Source: DASUPK01 sp963848955 (GTDB lineage: Bacteria; Actinomycetota; Thermoleophilia; Solirubrobacterales; 70-9). From it: a DNA stretch of 64,000 nt. Positions 26,049 through 35,213 of this stretch are shown here, in pieces (position 1 is the first letter of the stretch; each line of letters starts with the position of its first letter). The stretch lies in assembly GCA_963848955.1 (NCBI GenBank), contig CAWKFQ010000024.1:124001-188000 (forward strand). Direction: 5' to 3'. The notes beneath the pieces are model-generated. The model was not told the origin of the DNA. It saw nothing but the letters and a program-made list of their open reading frames with translations, and searched no databases. A program made the translations under genes and the position numbers.

Positions 26049-26329
26049 GATCGGCCCGCGAACGCGAGGTTCTCGAGCGGATCCGCCAGATCCCCGAGGG
26101 ACACGTGACGACCTATGGCGATCTCTCGCCTGGGGCGCCGCGGTTCGCCGGGCAGGTCCTCTCGGCCTGCCACGACCCGAGCGTGCCCTGGCATCGGGTG
26201 GTCCGCGCCGATGGCTCACTCGCCAAGGACGATGGACAGCGCCGGCTGCTCGAGGCGGAGGGCGTTCCGTTCAAGGGGGCGCGGGTCGACATGGACGCCG
26301 CCTGGGTACCGGGCGACGACCTTGGCTGA
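26033..26329 (+). CDS. Alkyltransferase-like protein (ATL) with Trp at the active Cys
   Basis: A 98-residue protein of the O6-alkylguanine-DNA-alkyltransferase fold. IPEGHVTTYGDLSPGA is the DNA-binding part. The active-site motif PCHRV of true alkyltransferases is PWHRV here (Trp 53), which is the mark of ATL proteins. These bind O6-alkylguanine tightly without removing the alkyl group and hand the lesion to nucleotide-excision repair. The length fits single-domain ATL. It overlaps the upstream membrane-protein gene by 16 bases. Confidence 0.85.
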   Translation: MAAELRSAREREVLERIRQIPEGHVTTYGDLSPGAPRFAGQVLSACHDPSVPWHRVVRADGSLAKDDGQRRLLEAEGVPFKGARVDMDAAWVPGDDLG

Positions 26330-26350
26330 GTTGCGAGACACTCCAGGGCG

Positions 26351-26800
26351 ATGACCGGCAAGGCTGACTTCACCGAGGAGGAGTGGAAGACGATCCTCGA
26401 GGCACCGCCGAGCGCGGGCCTCGTCGTGATCCTCTCCGACCGGGGGGGTTCGATTCGCGAGACCTTCTCGATGGCCAAGGCGTATACCGAGGCCCGCAAG
26501 CAGCACGGTGACAGCGAGCTGCTCGATGAGATTGCCGCGACGAAGCCGGAGATGGATCGCGCCCGCGCCGGCTCGTCGGACGAGCTCAAGCAGCACAACC
26601 TCGACAACGTCAGGCAGGCGATCTCGGTGCTCAAGACAAAGGGGGCCGACGAGGAGGTCGAGGAGTACCGGAAGTTCATCCTCGGTCTGGCGGAGCGGGT
26701 TGCGGAGGCCCGCAAGGAGGGGTTCATGGGCCTCAGCGGCGAGCGGGTGAGCGACGCCGAGCGCGCTGCGATCGGCGAGATCGAAGCCGCTCTCGCCTGA
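26351..26800 (+). CDS. Conserved-looking helical protein, unknown
   Basis: A 149-residue soluble, mostly helical, acidic protein. It starts MTGKADFTEEEWKTILEAPP, then GLVVILSDRGGSIRETFSMAKAY, a charged linker, HNLDNVRQAISVLKTKGADEEVEEYRKFIL and LAERVAEARKEGFMG. It resembles small actinobacterial proteins of unknown function that open with DFTxEEW and then an Ala/Gly segment. I cannot name a family. It is between the ATL and DUF2252 genes on the same strand. Confidence 0.55.
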   Translation: MTGKADFTEEEWKTILEAPPSAGLVVILSDRGGSIRETFSMAKAYTEARKQHGDSELLDEIAATKPEMDRARAGSSDELKQHNLDNVRQAISVLKTKGADEEVEEYRKFILGLAERVAEARKEGFMGLSGERVSDAERAAIGEIEAALA

Positions 26801-26835
26801 TTGCCGAATACGGCGCTTAGTGAGAGGCTGTAGCG

Positions 26836-28236
26836 GTGCCCTCGACTGAGACCCTCACTACCAGCGAGCGCGAATCCGCCGGCAAGGCCGCTCGTCGTCG
26901 GGCGCCTCGCTCCGTGCAGGGCCGGTGGGAGCCGGGACCGGATCGCCCGGACCCCGTCGAGATCCTCCAGGAGGAGGACCGAAACCGCGTTCCGGACCTG
27001 ATCCCGATCCGGCACGGGCGAATGCTCGTCTCCGCGTTCACCTTCTATCGCGGGGCGGCGGGGATCATGGCGGGGGACCTCGGCGTGACCCCGCGGTCTG
27101 GCCTCGATGTCCAGCTCTGCGGCGACGCCCACCTCTCCAACTTCGGCGCCTTCGCCGCTCCGGACCGGCGGCTGATCTTCGACATCAACGACTTCGACGA
27201 GACGCATCCCGGACCGTTCGAATGGGACGTCAAACGGCTTGCCGCGAGCTTCGCGGTCGCCGGGCGGGATCGCGGGTTCAAGAAGCGGGAGAGCCGAGAG
27301 GTGGTGACCACGGCGGGTCGGGCATACCGGGAGGAGATGAGGCGGCTGGCCGCGGAGCGCAACATCGACGTCTGGTACGAGCGAGTCGATATCGAGGTCA
27401 TCGAGCAGTACCGCTCGCAGGTGAGCCGCAGGGTCGCCCGCAACTTCGACAAGGCGAGGGCCAAGGCCGAGAGCAAGAACAGCCTGCGCGCATTCACCAA
27501 GCTCACCCGTGAGGAAGACGGGGAACTGCGGATCGTCAGCGACCCTCCGCTGATCGTCCCGATCGAGGAGCTCGTGCCGAAGAACAAGCTCAAGGCGGTC
27601 CAGACCGGGTTGGTCGAACTGGTGGACCAGTACCGAGGGAGTCTCGCCCCCGACATCCGATATCTGGCGGACCGCTATCGCTTCGTCCACGTCGCCCACA
27701 AGGTGGTCGGCGTCGGCAGCGTCGGAACCCGCTGCTGGATCGTCCTGATGCTCGGTAGCGATTCGAACGATCCACTGTTCCTGCAGGTCAAGGAAGCCGG
27801 GCCTTCGGTGCTCGCGCCCTTCGCGAGCGGCGGCCGCTACAAGCACGAGGGCCGGCGGGTCGTCGAGGGACAGCGGCTGATGCAGGCGGCCAGCGACATT
27901 TTCCTCGGCTGGCTCACCAACGAGGAGGGGATCGACGGCGGGCGGCACGACTTCTACGTGAGGCAGCTGTGGGACGGCAAGGGCTCGGCTCAGATCGAGA
28001 CGATGACCGCGCACACGATGGGGCTGTACGCGCAGCTCTGCGGTGCGACCCTCGCCCGAGCGCATGCGCGGTCCGGCGACCCGATCGCGATCGCCTCGTA
28101 CTTGGGCGGGGGCGACAAGTTCGACCGCGCCATGGACGACTTCGCGGAGGCGTACGCCGACCAGAACGAGCGCGACTACGAGGCGGCCACCGCTGCCGTC
28201 GACTCCGGGCGCCTGAAGGCCGAGCGAGACATCTGA
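26836..28236 (+). CDS. DUF2252 protein (kinase-like fold, uncharacterised)
   Basis: A 466-residue member of DUF2252. Family features include RHGRMLVSAFTFYRGAA, VQLCGDAHLSNFGAF, RLIFDINDFDETHPGPFEWD, VGVGSVGTRCWIVLM, LFLQVKEAGPSVL, and EGQRLMQAASDIFLGW. GDAHLSNFG and DINDFDE resemble the catalytic loop and metal-binding region of aminoglycoside-phosphotransferase-like folds, so a small-molecule kinase is possible but unproven. The start is the GTG at 26836. The corA gene follows after 70 bases. Confidence 0.85.
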   Translation: MPSTETLTTSERESAGKAARRRAPRSVQGRWEPGPDRPDPVEILQEEDRNRVPDLIPIRHGRMLVSAFTFYRGAAGIMAGDLGVTPRSGLDVQLCGDAHLSNFGAFAAPDRRLIFDINDFDETHPGPFEWDVKRLAASFAVAGRDRGFKKRESREVVTTAGRAYREEMRRLAAERNIDVWYERVDIEVIEQYRSQVSRRVARNFDKARAKAESKNSLRAFTKLTREEDGELRIVSDPPLIVPIEELVPKNKLKAVQTGLVELVDQYRGSLAPDIRYLADRYRFVHVAHKVVGVGSVGTRCWIVLMLGSDSNDPLFLQVKEAGPSVLAPFASGGRYKHEGRRVVEGQRLMQAASDIFLGWLTNEEGIDGGRHDFYVRQLWDGKGSAQIETMTAHTMGLYAQLCGATLARAHARSGDPIAIASYLGGGDKFDRAMDDFAEAYADQNERDYEAATAAVDSGRLKAERDI

Positions 28237-28305
28237 CGCTGGGCGGTTCCGTGCCGGGCGCAGGAAGCGCGGCCCGAGGGAGGAAGTGGGATCCGGAGCC
28301 CCACG

Positions 28306-29286
28306 ATGATCGTCGACAGCGCCCATTACAAGGACGGCGTGCGCCAGCACGAGGAGGCGCTCACGCCCGAGCGGGCGGCGGAGCTCAGGCGCGACGCAGC
28401 GAGCGGCGAGTTCGTCTGGATCGGGATCCACGAGCCGGAGGCCGGGGACCTGAAACACCTGCAGGAGCTCTTCGGGCTTCACGAGCTCGCGGTCGAGGAT
28501 GCGTCGCAGGCCCACCAGCGCCCGAAGATCGAGGACTACGACCAGGACGTGTTCCTCGTCCTGAAGACCGCGCACTACCACGAGGACCGCGAGGAGGTCC
28601 ACTTCGGCGAGATCCACGTGTTCGCGGGCCCGGGCTACGTGATCACCGTGCGGCATGGTCCGGGCAGCGAGCTGCACACGGCCCGGGAGAGGCTCGAACA
28701 TCGTCCTGATCTGCTGCAGCTCGGGGCCGCGTCCGCGGTCTGGGCCATCCTCGACAAGGTCGTCGACGACTACATCCCCGTCGCCGATGCGATCGAGGAC
28801 GACGTCGAGGAGGTGGAGAAGGACGTCTTCGACGACGACATCCCGGCCCCGACGGCCCGCATCTACAACCTGAAGCGCGAGGTGATCGAGTTCCATCGTG
28901 CGGTCTGGCCGCTGCTCAACCCCCTGGAGACGCTGGAGCAGGGCGGCTTCGAGCGCGTCCCCGAGCAGCTGCGGAGCTACTTCCGCGACGTCGCCGATCA
29001 CGCGAAGCGCGTCGACGACCAGGTGAGCTCGCAGCGCGAGCTGCTCACCAGCGTGCTGCAGGCGAACCTCTCGCTGGTCAGCGTGAACCAGAACGAAACC
29101 CTCAAGAAGATCTCAGCGGTCTTCGGCATCATCGCCGTGCCGACCTTCATCGCCTCCGTGTACGGCATGAACTTCGACAACATGCCCGAGCTGCGCTGGC
29201 ACTACGGCTACGCCTACGCGCTGGCGCTGATGGGGGTTTGCGTGGTGGCGCTGGCCAGCTTCTTCAGACGCATCGACTGGATCTAG
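28306..29286 (+). CDS. corA: CorA-type magnesium/cobalt channel
   Basis: A 326-residue pentameric divalent-cation channel. The N-terminal alpha/beta domain (MIVDSAHYKDGV to FAGPGYVITVRHG) is followed by the long helical funnel (VWAILDKVVDDYIPVADAIE onwards). Two membrane helices frame the signature YGMNF (about 287-291), the ion-selectivity loop. The acidic clusters in the funnel (IEDDVEEVEKDVFDDDIP) fit the metal-sensing sites. It ends at 29286, before a strong hairpin, and converges with the aldehyde dehydrogenase gene. Confidence 0.95.
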   Translation: MIVDSAHYKDGVRQHEEALTPERAAELRRDAASGEFVWIGIHEPEAGDLKHLQELFGLHELAVEDASQAHQRPKIEDYDQDVFLVLKTAHYHEDREEVHFGEIHVFAGPGYVITVRHGPGSELHTARERLEHRPDLLQLGAASAVWAILDKVVDDYIPVADAIEDDVEEVEKDVFDDDIPAPTARIYNLKREVIEFHRAVWPLLNPLETLEQGGFERVPEQLRSYFRDVADHAKRVDDQVSSQRELLTSVLQANLSLVSVNQNETLKKISAVFGIIAVPTFIASVYGMNFDNMPELRWHYGYAYALALMGVCVVALASFFRRIDWI

Positions 29287-29302
29287 CGCCGCTGAAAGCG
29301 AC

Positions 29303-29332
29303 GAGCCGCCCTCCCCGCTGAGAGGGCGGCTC
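29303..29332. terminator. Bidirectional terminator hairpin
   Basis: GAGCCGCCCTC pairs perfectly with GAGGGCGGCTC over 11 bp around an eight-base loop, between the convergent corA and aldehyde dehydrogenase genes. The T run is short, as is common in GC-rich genomes. Confidence 0.75.
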
Positions 29333-29362
29333 GCTCCGTCTTGAAATCCAGGGTCCGCCGGC

Positions 29363-30859
29363 TCAGATCTGAGTGCAGACGGACTTGACCTCGGTGTAGA
29401 TCTCGAGGGCGTCCTCGCCCATCTCACGCCCCCAGCCAGACTCCTTGTAGCCGCCGAAGGGAAGCGCGGCGTCGAACACGTTGTAACAGTTGATGTACAC
29501 CGTGCCGGCGCGGAGCTGCTTGGCGGTCCGATGAGCAGTGCTGAGGTCGTTCGTCCAGATGCCGGCCGCCAGGCCATAGTTGCTCTGGTTCGCATCCGGC
29601 ACCAGCTCCTCGGTGCTCTCGAACGGCTTCACTGTGACCACCGGGCCGAAGATCTCCTCGGCCTCGACCTTCATCTTCGGGTGGGTCCCGGCGAGCACGG
29701 TCGGCTCGACGAAGTAGCCGCTCTCGCCGATTCGCTTGCCGCCCGCCACCGTCTCGGCGCCCTCGGCCTCACCGGAATCGAGGAAGCCGCAGACGCGGTC
29801 GAGCTGTTCATTGGAGACCAGCGGACCCATCTCGGTCTGCGGGTCGAGGCCCGACCCGACCTTGATGTTCTTCGCATGGTCCGCGACCCCGGCGACGACG
29901 TCGTCGTAGACGCTCTTCTCCGCGAACAACCTCGACCCCGCGCAGCAGCACTGCCCGTGGTTGAAGAAGATCGCGTTCGCCGCGCCCTCGATCGTCTCGT
30001 CGGAGACCGCGTCGGCGAAGACGATGTTCGGTGACTTGCCGCCGAGCTCCAGGGACACCTTCTTCAGGTTGCCCTGTGCCGCTCCGACGATCATCTTTCC
30101 GACCTCCGTCGATCCCGTGAAGGCGATCTTGTCCACGTCATCGTGGGCCGCCAGCGGAGCACCCGTCTCCTCGCCGAACCCGGTGACGATGTTGACCACG
30201 CCCTCGGGGATGCCAGCCTCAAGGATCAGCTCGCCGAGGCGAAGCGCCGACAGCGGGGTTTGCTCGGCCGGCTTCAGCACCACCGTGCAGCCGCAGGCCA
30301 GCGCCGGCCCCAGCTTCCACGCCGCCATCAGAAGCGGGAAGTTCCACGGGATGATCTGCCCCACGACACCGACCGGCTCGTGCAGCGTGTACGCGTGGAA
30401 CTGGGCGTCGGGCATGTACGGGACGTTCAGCGACAGCGTCTGCCCGGTGTTCTTGGTGGTCCACCCTGACATGTAGTGGAAGAGGTCGGCCGACAGAGGG
30501 ATGTCGGCCGCCTTGGCGACCGCCAGCGGCTTCCCGTTGTCGAGCGTCTCCAGGGTCGCCAACTCGTCGCCGTTCTCGAGGATCAGGTCGCCCAGCTTGT
30601 GGATGGCCCTGCCTCGAGCCGACTCCGTCATCGTCGACCAGGGCCCGGTCTCAAAGGCCGCGCGCGCGGTCTTTACGGCGCGGTCGATGTCCTCCGAGTC
30701 GCCCCGGGCGACATTCGCCAGCACCTCGCCGCTCGCCGGGTCATACACCTCGAACGTCTTGCCCGAGGCGGCATCGACCCAGTCGCCGCCGATCAGCATC
30801 GGATGGTCCTTGCCGACGAACTCCCTTGCTCGTTCGTCAATCTTGATCTCAGTTGCCAT
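29363..30859 (-). CDS. NAD(P)-dependent aldehyde dehydrogenase
   Basis: A 498-residue enzyme oxidising aldehydes to acids in the cytoplasm. The ATG at 30859 has AGGAGGAGTG just upstream, and an ORF extension to 30904 is not needed. Motifs present are IPWNFPLLMAAWKLGPALACG, KPAEQTPLSALRL, the NAD-binding FTGSTEVGK, the catalytic Glu in LELGGKSP, the nucleophile Cys in FNHGQCCCAGSR, and EEIFGPVV. The three adjacent Cys at the nucleophile are seen in some betaine/phenylacetaldehyde-type enzymes. The substrate cannot be named. It stands alone on its strand. Confidence 0.92.
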   Translation of the reverse strand: MATEIKIDERAREFVGKDHPMLIGGDWVDAASGKTFEVYDPASGEVLANVARGDSEDIDRAVKTARAAFETGPWSTMTESARGRAIHKLGDLILENGDELATLETLDNGKPLAVAKAADIPLSADLFHYMSGWTTKNTGQTLSLNVPYMPDAQFHAYTLHEPVGVVGQIIPWNFPLLMAAWKLGPALACGCTVVLKPAEQTPLSALRLGELILEAGIPEGVVNIVTGFGEETGAPLAAHDDVDKIAFTGSTEVGKMIVGAAQGNLKKVSLELGGKSPNIVFADAVSDETIEGAANAIFFNHGQCCCAGSRLFAEKSVYDDVVAGVADHAKNIKVGSGLDPQTEMGPLVSNEQLDRVCGFLDSGEAEGAETVAGGKRIGESGYFVEPTVLAGTHPKMKVEAEEIFGPVVTVKPFESTEELVPDANQSNYGLAAGIWTNDLSTAHRTAKQLRAGTVYINCYNVFDAALPFGGYKESGWGREMGEDALEIYTEVKSVCTQI

Positions 30860-31030
30860 GTCACTCCTCCTGTCGTCCGAATCAAGCGGCGGTGCCACCG
30901 TCATCAGGCACGCGCGTCATTTCGATTCGGTGGGGCTCGGAGGGTCCGGAGTTACCCGGGCGCCGCCGCGCCCCGGTTCACTCTTGTCCTACCCGACCCG
31001 AGCGCCCTCAACCGGCCTCGACCCGACCCC

Positions 31031-31036
31031 TACGAT
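31031..31036 (+). promoter_or_regulatory. TACGAT -10 box, leaderless start of ctaG
   Basis: TACGAT, six bases, then the GTG at 31043. There is no purine-rich ribosome site. Confidence 0.5.
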
Positions 31037-31042
31037 GAGCGG

Positions 31043-31933
31043 GTGATTCCGCTCGCGCACGTGGGCGGCCCGGTCTTCGAGCCGCTTCAGGTCTTCGGGC
31101 TGACGTTTGTCGCGACGGCCTACGCGTTCCGCTCAATGACCCTGGGGCGGCAGGGCCGTCCGGTGCCCGTCTGGCGGGCCATCTGCTTCGCAGCCGGCCT
31201 GCTCCTGATCGCGGTCGCCTTCCTCTCCCCGCTCGGCCACCTCGATACCGAGCTGGTCCTCGCCCATATGTCGCAACACCTCCTCATGGGGGACATCGGG
31301 GCGCTGCTGATCGTGCTCGGGCTGACGGGCCCACTCCTCCAGCCACTGCTCGCCAATCGCTGGCTCGGCTGGATCCGGCATCTCGCGCACCCGCTGGTGG
31401 CCCTGCCGCTCTGGGCCATCGACCTCTATGTCTGGCACGCCCCGTTCCTCTACCAGGCGGCCACCGCTCATACCTCGGTGCACGCCCTGCAGCACGCCTG
31501 CTTCATCGGCTTCGGAGTGTTGATGTGGATGCCGCTGGTCGGGCCGCTGCCACAGCCGACGTGGTTCGGCATCCCGGCGAAGATCGGCTACCTGATCGGG
31601 GTCCGATTCACCGGGATCGTGCTGGGCAACGTGCTGATGTGGTCGAACTCGGTCTTCTACCCGGACTACGCACCCGGGGAGGCGAGGTGGCACATCTCGG
31701 CGGTGGCCGACCAGAGCATCGCCGGCGTGATCATGATGGTGGAGGGGGGCCTCGTCACCCTCGGGGTTCTCTCCTGGCTCTTCCTCGAGTGGGCGAAGCA
31801 GGACACCGAGCGCCAGCGCCTTCTCGATCTGGCCGAGCAGCGAGGCGTGCCGCTGAGTGACGCCCGCGCGGCGCGCGCGGCCGCGGCCGGACAGGGGGCC
31901 CGGCTCGAGGAGAGGATCAAGGAGTCCACTTGA
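31043..31933 (+). CDS. ctaG: CtaG-type cytochrome c oxidase assembly membrane protein
   Basis: A 296-residue integral membrane protein of the caa3 CtaG family, which helps deliver copper to cytochrome c oxidase. About seven membrane segments alternate with His-rich motifs: VLAHMSQHLLMGD, DLYVWHAPFLYQAA, SVHALQHACFIGFG and PDYAPGEARWHISAVADQ. The conserved HxxxH and WHAP positions are probable copper ligands. The start is taken as GTG 31043 because of the TACGAT box, and earlier in-frame codons have no start signal. The C-terminal tail is Ala/Arg-rich. Its stop overlaps the next gene by four bases (TTGA). Confidence 0.85.
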   Translation: MIPLAHVGGPVFEPLQVFGLTFVATAYAFRSMTLGRQGRPVPVWRAICFAAGLLLIAVAFLSPLGHLDTELVLAHMSQHLLMGDIGALLIVLGLTGPLLQPLLANRWLGWIRHLAHPLVALPLWAIDLYVWHAPFLYQAATAHTSVHALQHACFIGFGVLMWMPLVGPLPQPTWFGIPAKIGYLIGVRFTGIVLGNVLMWSNSVFYPDYAPGEARWHISAVADQSIAGVIMMVEGGLVTLGVLSWLFLEWAKQDTERQRLLDLAEQRGVPLSDARAARAAAAGQGARLEERIKEST

Positions 31934-33422
31934 GCCGCGACCGGCGGTTGCTCTACGTGCTCGTCTTCGTCGTCGGGATGGCGAGCCTGGGCGCCGAGAT
32001 CGCCGCCGCCCGCCTGATGTCGCCCTACTTCGGGGCCTCGACGATCGTCTGGGCGAACACGATCGCCGTCGTCCTGGTCTCGCTCTCGGCGGGCTACTGG
32101 CTCGGCGGGCGACTCGGAGACGACCACCCGCACATGCGGGGCCTGTGTTCGCTGGTCGCCGCCGCAGCGGTCCTGCTCGCTCTGGTCCCGTTCGCCGCCA
32201 GGCCGTTCCTCTCGGTCTCGGTGGACGCTCTCGATGAGATCTCCGCCGGCGCCTTCGTGGGCTCGCTGGTGGGCGTGCTCGCTCTCGTGGCGGTCCCGAT
32301 CGTCCTGCTCGGCGCGTGCTCCCCCTGGGCCATCCGGCTCGCGACGCCGGACGTCGATCACTCCGGTCGCACGGCGGGACGTCTCTACGCGATCTCCACG
32401 GCGGGATCGCTGGTCGGGACCATGTCGGCCGCGCTGCTCTTCATCCCGTTCATCGGCACCCAGCGGACGTTCCTCTTCTTCGCCCTGACTCTCGGCCTGG
32501 TGGCAGCCGCCGGGCTCGGCTGGCGCTACCTCACGGTCCCCGTGGCCGTCGCCGCGGTGATCGCGGTCCCGGTCGGGACGGTCAAGGCGAAGACCGACGC
32601 AGGAGACCGGGTGATCTACGAGACCGAGACCCGGCTGCAGTACGCCCGCGTCGTGGAGGAGCGCGACGGTACGCGCAAGCTCGAGCTCAACGAGGGCATC
32701 GCCGAGCACTCCTTGTACCGGCCGGGCAGCTACCTGACCGGCAACTACTGGGACGGGCTGCTGGTGACTCCGTTCGCGACCCTCACCCACGCGCCCTCGC
32801 GAGTCGCGATCCTCGGCAACGCGGCCGGGACCGTGGCACGCGCCTACGGCCACTACTTCCCGGCGACCCAGATCGACGCCGTCGAGATCGACCCGGACCT
32901 GGCCGAGATCGGGCGCCGCTACTTCGACATGCACGCCCCGCACCTCAGCCTCCACGCCGAGGACGCGCGTCCCTGGCTACGGAACGCAACAGGGGACTAC
33001 GACGTGATCGTCCTCGACGCCTACCGCCAGCCCTACATCCCGTTCTATCTCGCAACGCGAGAGTTCTTCGACCTCGTTCGCGATCGCCTTTTGCCGGGTG
33101 GGGTCCTGATCGTCAATGTCGGCCACCCAGAGGGATCGACCGAGCTCGAAAAGGTCGTGGGCCGGACGATGGCCGAGGCCTTCCCCGTGGTGCTCCGCGA
33201 TCCGATCGAGGACGAGAACACCCTCATGATCGGGGGGAGAGGGGGTCGGGAACTCATCTGCGCCAGCTGGCCCGTGGCCTGCCCCCCGAGCTTCAGACGA
33301 TCGCCCACGTCGAGGCGGCGCGACTCGGACCTCCTCTCGAGGGTGGTGAGGTCTACACCGATGATCGCGCGCCGGTCGAGTGGCTGGTCGATCGCTCGAT
33401 CCTCGGCTACGCCGCCAAGTGA
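31930..33422 (+). CDS. Membrane-bound spermidine-synthase-like protein (frameshift)
   Basis: About 497 residues: an N-terminal half with six or more membrane segments (VLVFVVGMASLGAEIAAARL onwards) and a C-terminal spermidine-synthase-like Rossmann domain (ILGNAAGTVARAYGHYFPAT, DAVEIDPDLAEIGRRYF, LHAEDARPWLRNATGDYDVIVLDAYR). The aminopropyltransferase fold is kept, but the substrate of such membrane fusions is not established. The last 60 residues (TLMIGG, then THLRQLARGLPPELQTI to RSILGYAAK) follow a frameshift in a run of G near 33235. The start is TTG 31930, coupled to ctaG. Confidence 0.8.
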
Positions 33423-33610
33423 TCCCCGCGGATTCGCTGCCAGATCCGGCGCGCCGACCAGAGGCCGAGCGCCGCCATGGAGAGCGCCAGGTCGATGGAG
33501 AACGAGGCCAGCCGGCCGGGCGCGCCCGTGTAGAGCCAGGAAGCCAGCCGATCGCGGCTGCTGAGAGGCACCCGCTCGCGACTGCCGGTGTCTAAGGTGG
33601 TCTCCTCCAT
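33407..33610 (-). CDS. Possible small membrane-associated protein
   Basis: A 67-residue frame: MEETTLDTGSRERVPLSSRD, then RLASWLYTGAPGRLASFSID, a hydrophobic segment (LALSMAALGLW) and a basic end. Its start shares the palindrome CCATGG (33607-33612) with the start of trigger factor on the other strand. On the minus strand TACCGT lies seven bases upstream of the ATG, a leaderless-type arrangement. Its 3' end overlaps the spermidine-synthase-like gene by 16 bases. It may be only a shadow frame, although its composition is protein-like and no other gene occupies the region. Confidence 0.35.
   Translation of the reverse strand: MEETTLDTGSRERVPLSSRDRLASWLYTGAPGRLASFSIDLALSMAALGLWSARRIWQRIRGDHLAA
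33593..33598 (+). promoter_or_regulatory. TAAGGT -10 box of tig
   Basis: TAAGGT is followed by ten bases and the ATG at 33609, so the 5' leader would be at most a few bases. Confidence 0.4.
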
Positions 33611-34997
33611 GGAGACGACGGTAAAGGAGCTTCCCGAGTCGCGGGTCCGGGTCGACGTCGACGTCGATCCGCAGGACGTCGAGGGCAGCATCAGCCGCAC
33701 CGCCCAGCAGCTCGGCAAGGACATGAAGCTGCCCGGTTTCCGCAAGGGCAAGGTGCCACCCGAGATGGTCGTGCAGCGGCTCGGCCGCCAGACCGTGCTT
33801 ACCCAGGCGCTCGAGTCATCGCTCGGCGACTGGTACGAGCGCGCCATGCTCGACTCGGGCGTCAATCCCGTCGGTGACCCGAAGCTCGACCTCTCCGACC
33901 TACCCGAGGAGGGGAAGCCGTTGCGCTTCTCCATCGAGGTCGCGGTCCGCCCGGCCGCGGAGCTCGGCGAGTACAGCGGCCTCGAGGTCGGCCGCGCCGA
34001 GCCGGAGGTGCCGGAGGAGGCCGTCGAGGCCGAGATCAACCGGCTTCGCGAGGGCTTCGCGCGGCTCAATCCGGTCGAGCGGGCGGGGAAGCCCGGGGAC
34101 GTGGTCCTGATCGATTACGAGGGCAAGATCGACGGCGAGCCCTTCGAGGGCGGCAGCGCCCGCGACTATCTGCTGGAACTGGGGGAGGGCCGAGTTCTGC
34201 CCGAGCTCGAGCAGGGCCTCGAGGGGGCGGAGCCCGGCGACGAACGCCAGGTGACCGTGCAGTTCCCCGACGATTATCCGGCCGAGGAGGTCGCCGGCAA
34301 GACCGCCGAGTTCGACGTCAAGTTGAAGGAGGTCCGCGAGAAAGAGCTGCCCGACCTCGACGACGACTTCGCTTCCGAGGCTTCGGAGTTCGACACCCTC
34401 GATGAGTTGCGCGCGGAAATCTCCGAGAAGATCAGGCAGATCCTCGACGGCCAGATCGCCGAGCGTTTCCGCGAGGACGCCCTCGACGCCGCCGTGGCAA
34501 AGGCGAAGGTCGAGATCCCAGACTCCGTCATACAGGCCAGGGCCGAGGAGATGTGGCGGCGAGTCGAGCGGCAGCTGAGCCGCCAGGGGATGGATCCGGA
34601 GAACTACCTCCAGATCCAGGGCAAGACGCGTGAGGAGATGATCGAGCAGGCCAGGCCGGACGCCGAGCAGGCGCTGAAGCGGGAGGCCGTGCTCGAGGCG
34701 GTCGCCGATGCGGAGGACATCGAGATCACGGAGGAGGACGAGCTCGAGGCCCTGCAGGTCCCGCCCGGTCATGAGGACCACGGCCATCCTGCGCCTGCGG
34801 ACGCCCTCAGGGAGATTCGCGAGTCCGGCCGCGAGGAGCTCTTCAAAGATGACCTGCGGATGCGGCGCGCACTCGAGTTGATCGCCGAGCAGGCGAATCC
34901 GATCCCAATGGAGCAGGCGGAGGCGCGCGAGGAGATCTGGACACCCGAGAAGGAGCGCGAGGAGAAGGGCGGCCTCTGGACGCCCGGCTCCGACTAG
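33609..34997 (+). CDS. tig: Trigger factor, ribosome-associated chaperone and prolyl isomerase
   Basis: A 462-residue trigger factor. The N-terminal ribosome-binding domain has the signature LPGFRKGKVPPEMVV (GFRKG binds ribosomal protein L23). The FKBP-type isomerase domain follows (GDVVLIDYEGKIDGEPFEGG, LELGEGRVLPELEQGLEGAEPGDE), then the helical C-terminal domain. It folds nascent chains at the exit tunnel. The C-terminal tail is unusually acidic and ends EEKGGLWTPGSD. The start is the ATG at 33609. It lies upstream of clpP and clpX, a common bacterial grouping, here with DUF488 and a small gene between. Confidence 0.95.
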   Translation: METTVKELPESRVRVDVDVDPQDVEGSISRTAQQLGKDMKLPGFRKGKVPPEMVVQRLGRQTVLTQALESSLGDWYERAMLDSGVNPVGDPKLDLSDLPEEGKPLRFSIEVAVRPAAELGEYSGLEVGRAEPEVPEEAVEAEINRLREGFARLNPVERAGKPGDVVLIDYEGKIDGEPFEGGSARDYLLELGEGRVLPELEQGLEGAEPGDERQVTVQFPDDYPAEEVAGKTAEFDVKLKEVREKELPDLDDDFASEASEFDTLDELRAEISEKIRQILDGQIAERFREDALDAAVAKAKVEIPDSVIQARAEEMWRRVERQLSRQGMDPENYLQIQGKTREEMIEQARPDAEQALKREAVLEAVADAEDIEITEEDELEALQVPPGHEDHGHPAPADALREIRESGREELFKDDLRMRRALELIAEQANPIPMEQAEAREEIWTPEKEREEKGGLWTPGSD

Positions 34998-35000
34998 CCC

Positions 35001-35213
35001 ATGCCCTTCGAGCTCGCCAGCGCCCTCCCGAAGCAGGTCGAAGAGATCGGCGCCATTGCCGGGATCGTCTCGTTCGTGCTGATGCTCGCCCTGCTCGGCC
35101 TCTACATCGCCAGGGCGCTGGAGCTCCGCAAGCTGCGGCGGACGATGCCGTTCCTGGTCAACCCTCAGAACGGCAAGCCGGACAACGGGCGTTCGGGCCC
35201 GGGCCGTCCCTAG
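35001..35213 (+). CDS. Small single-pass membrane protein
   Basis: A 70-residue protein with one membrane helix (IAGIVSFVLMLALLGLYIA, about 18-37), then a basic stretch (RALELRKLRRTMPF) and a polar tail. It starts three bases after tig, so it is co-transcribed. Its stop shares a CTAG (35210-35213) with the convergent DUF488 gene. Unknown function. Confidence 0.55.
   Translation: MPFELASALPKQVEEIGAIAGIVSFVLMLALLGLYIARALELRKLRRTMPFLVNPQNGKPDNGRSGPGRP

Noticed and set aside
33407..34069. A 220-residue minus-strand protein opposite tig
   Set aside because: Only the last 67 codons lie outside trigger factor, and the upstream part is antisense of tig with shadow-type composition.
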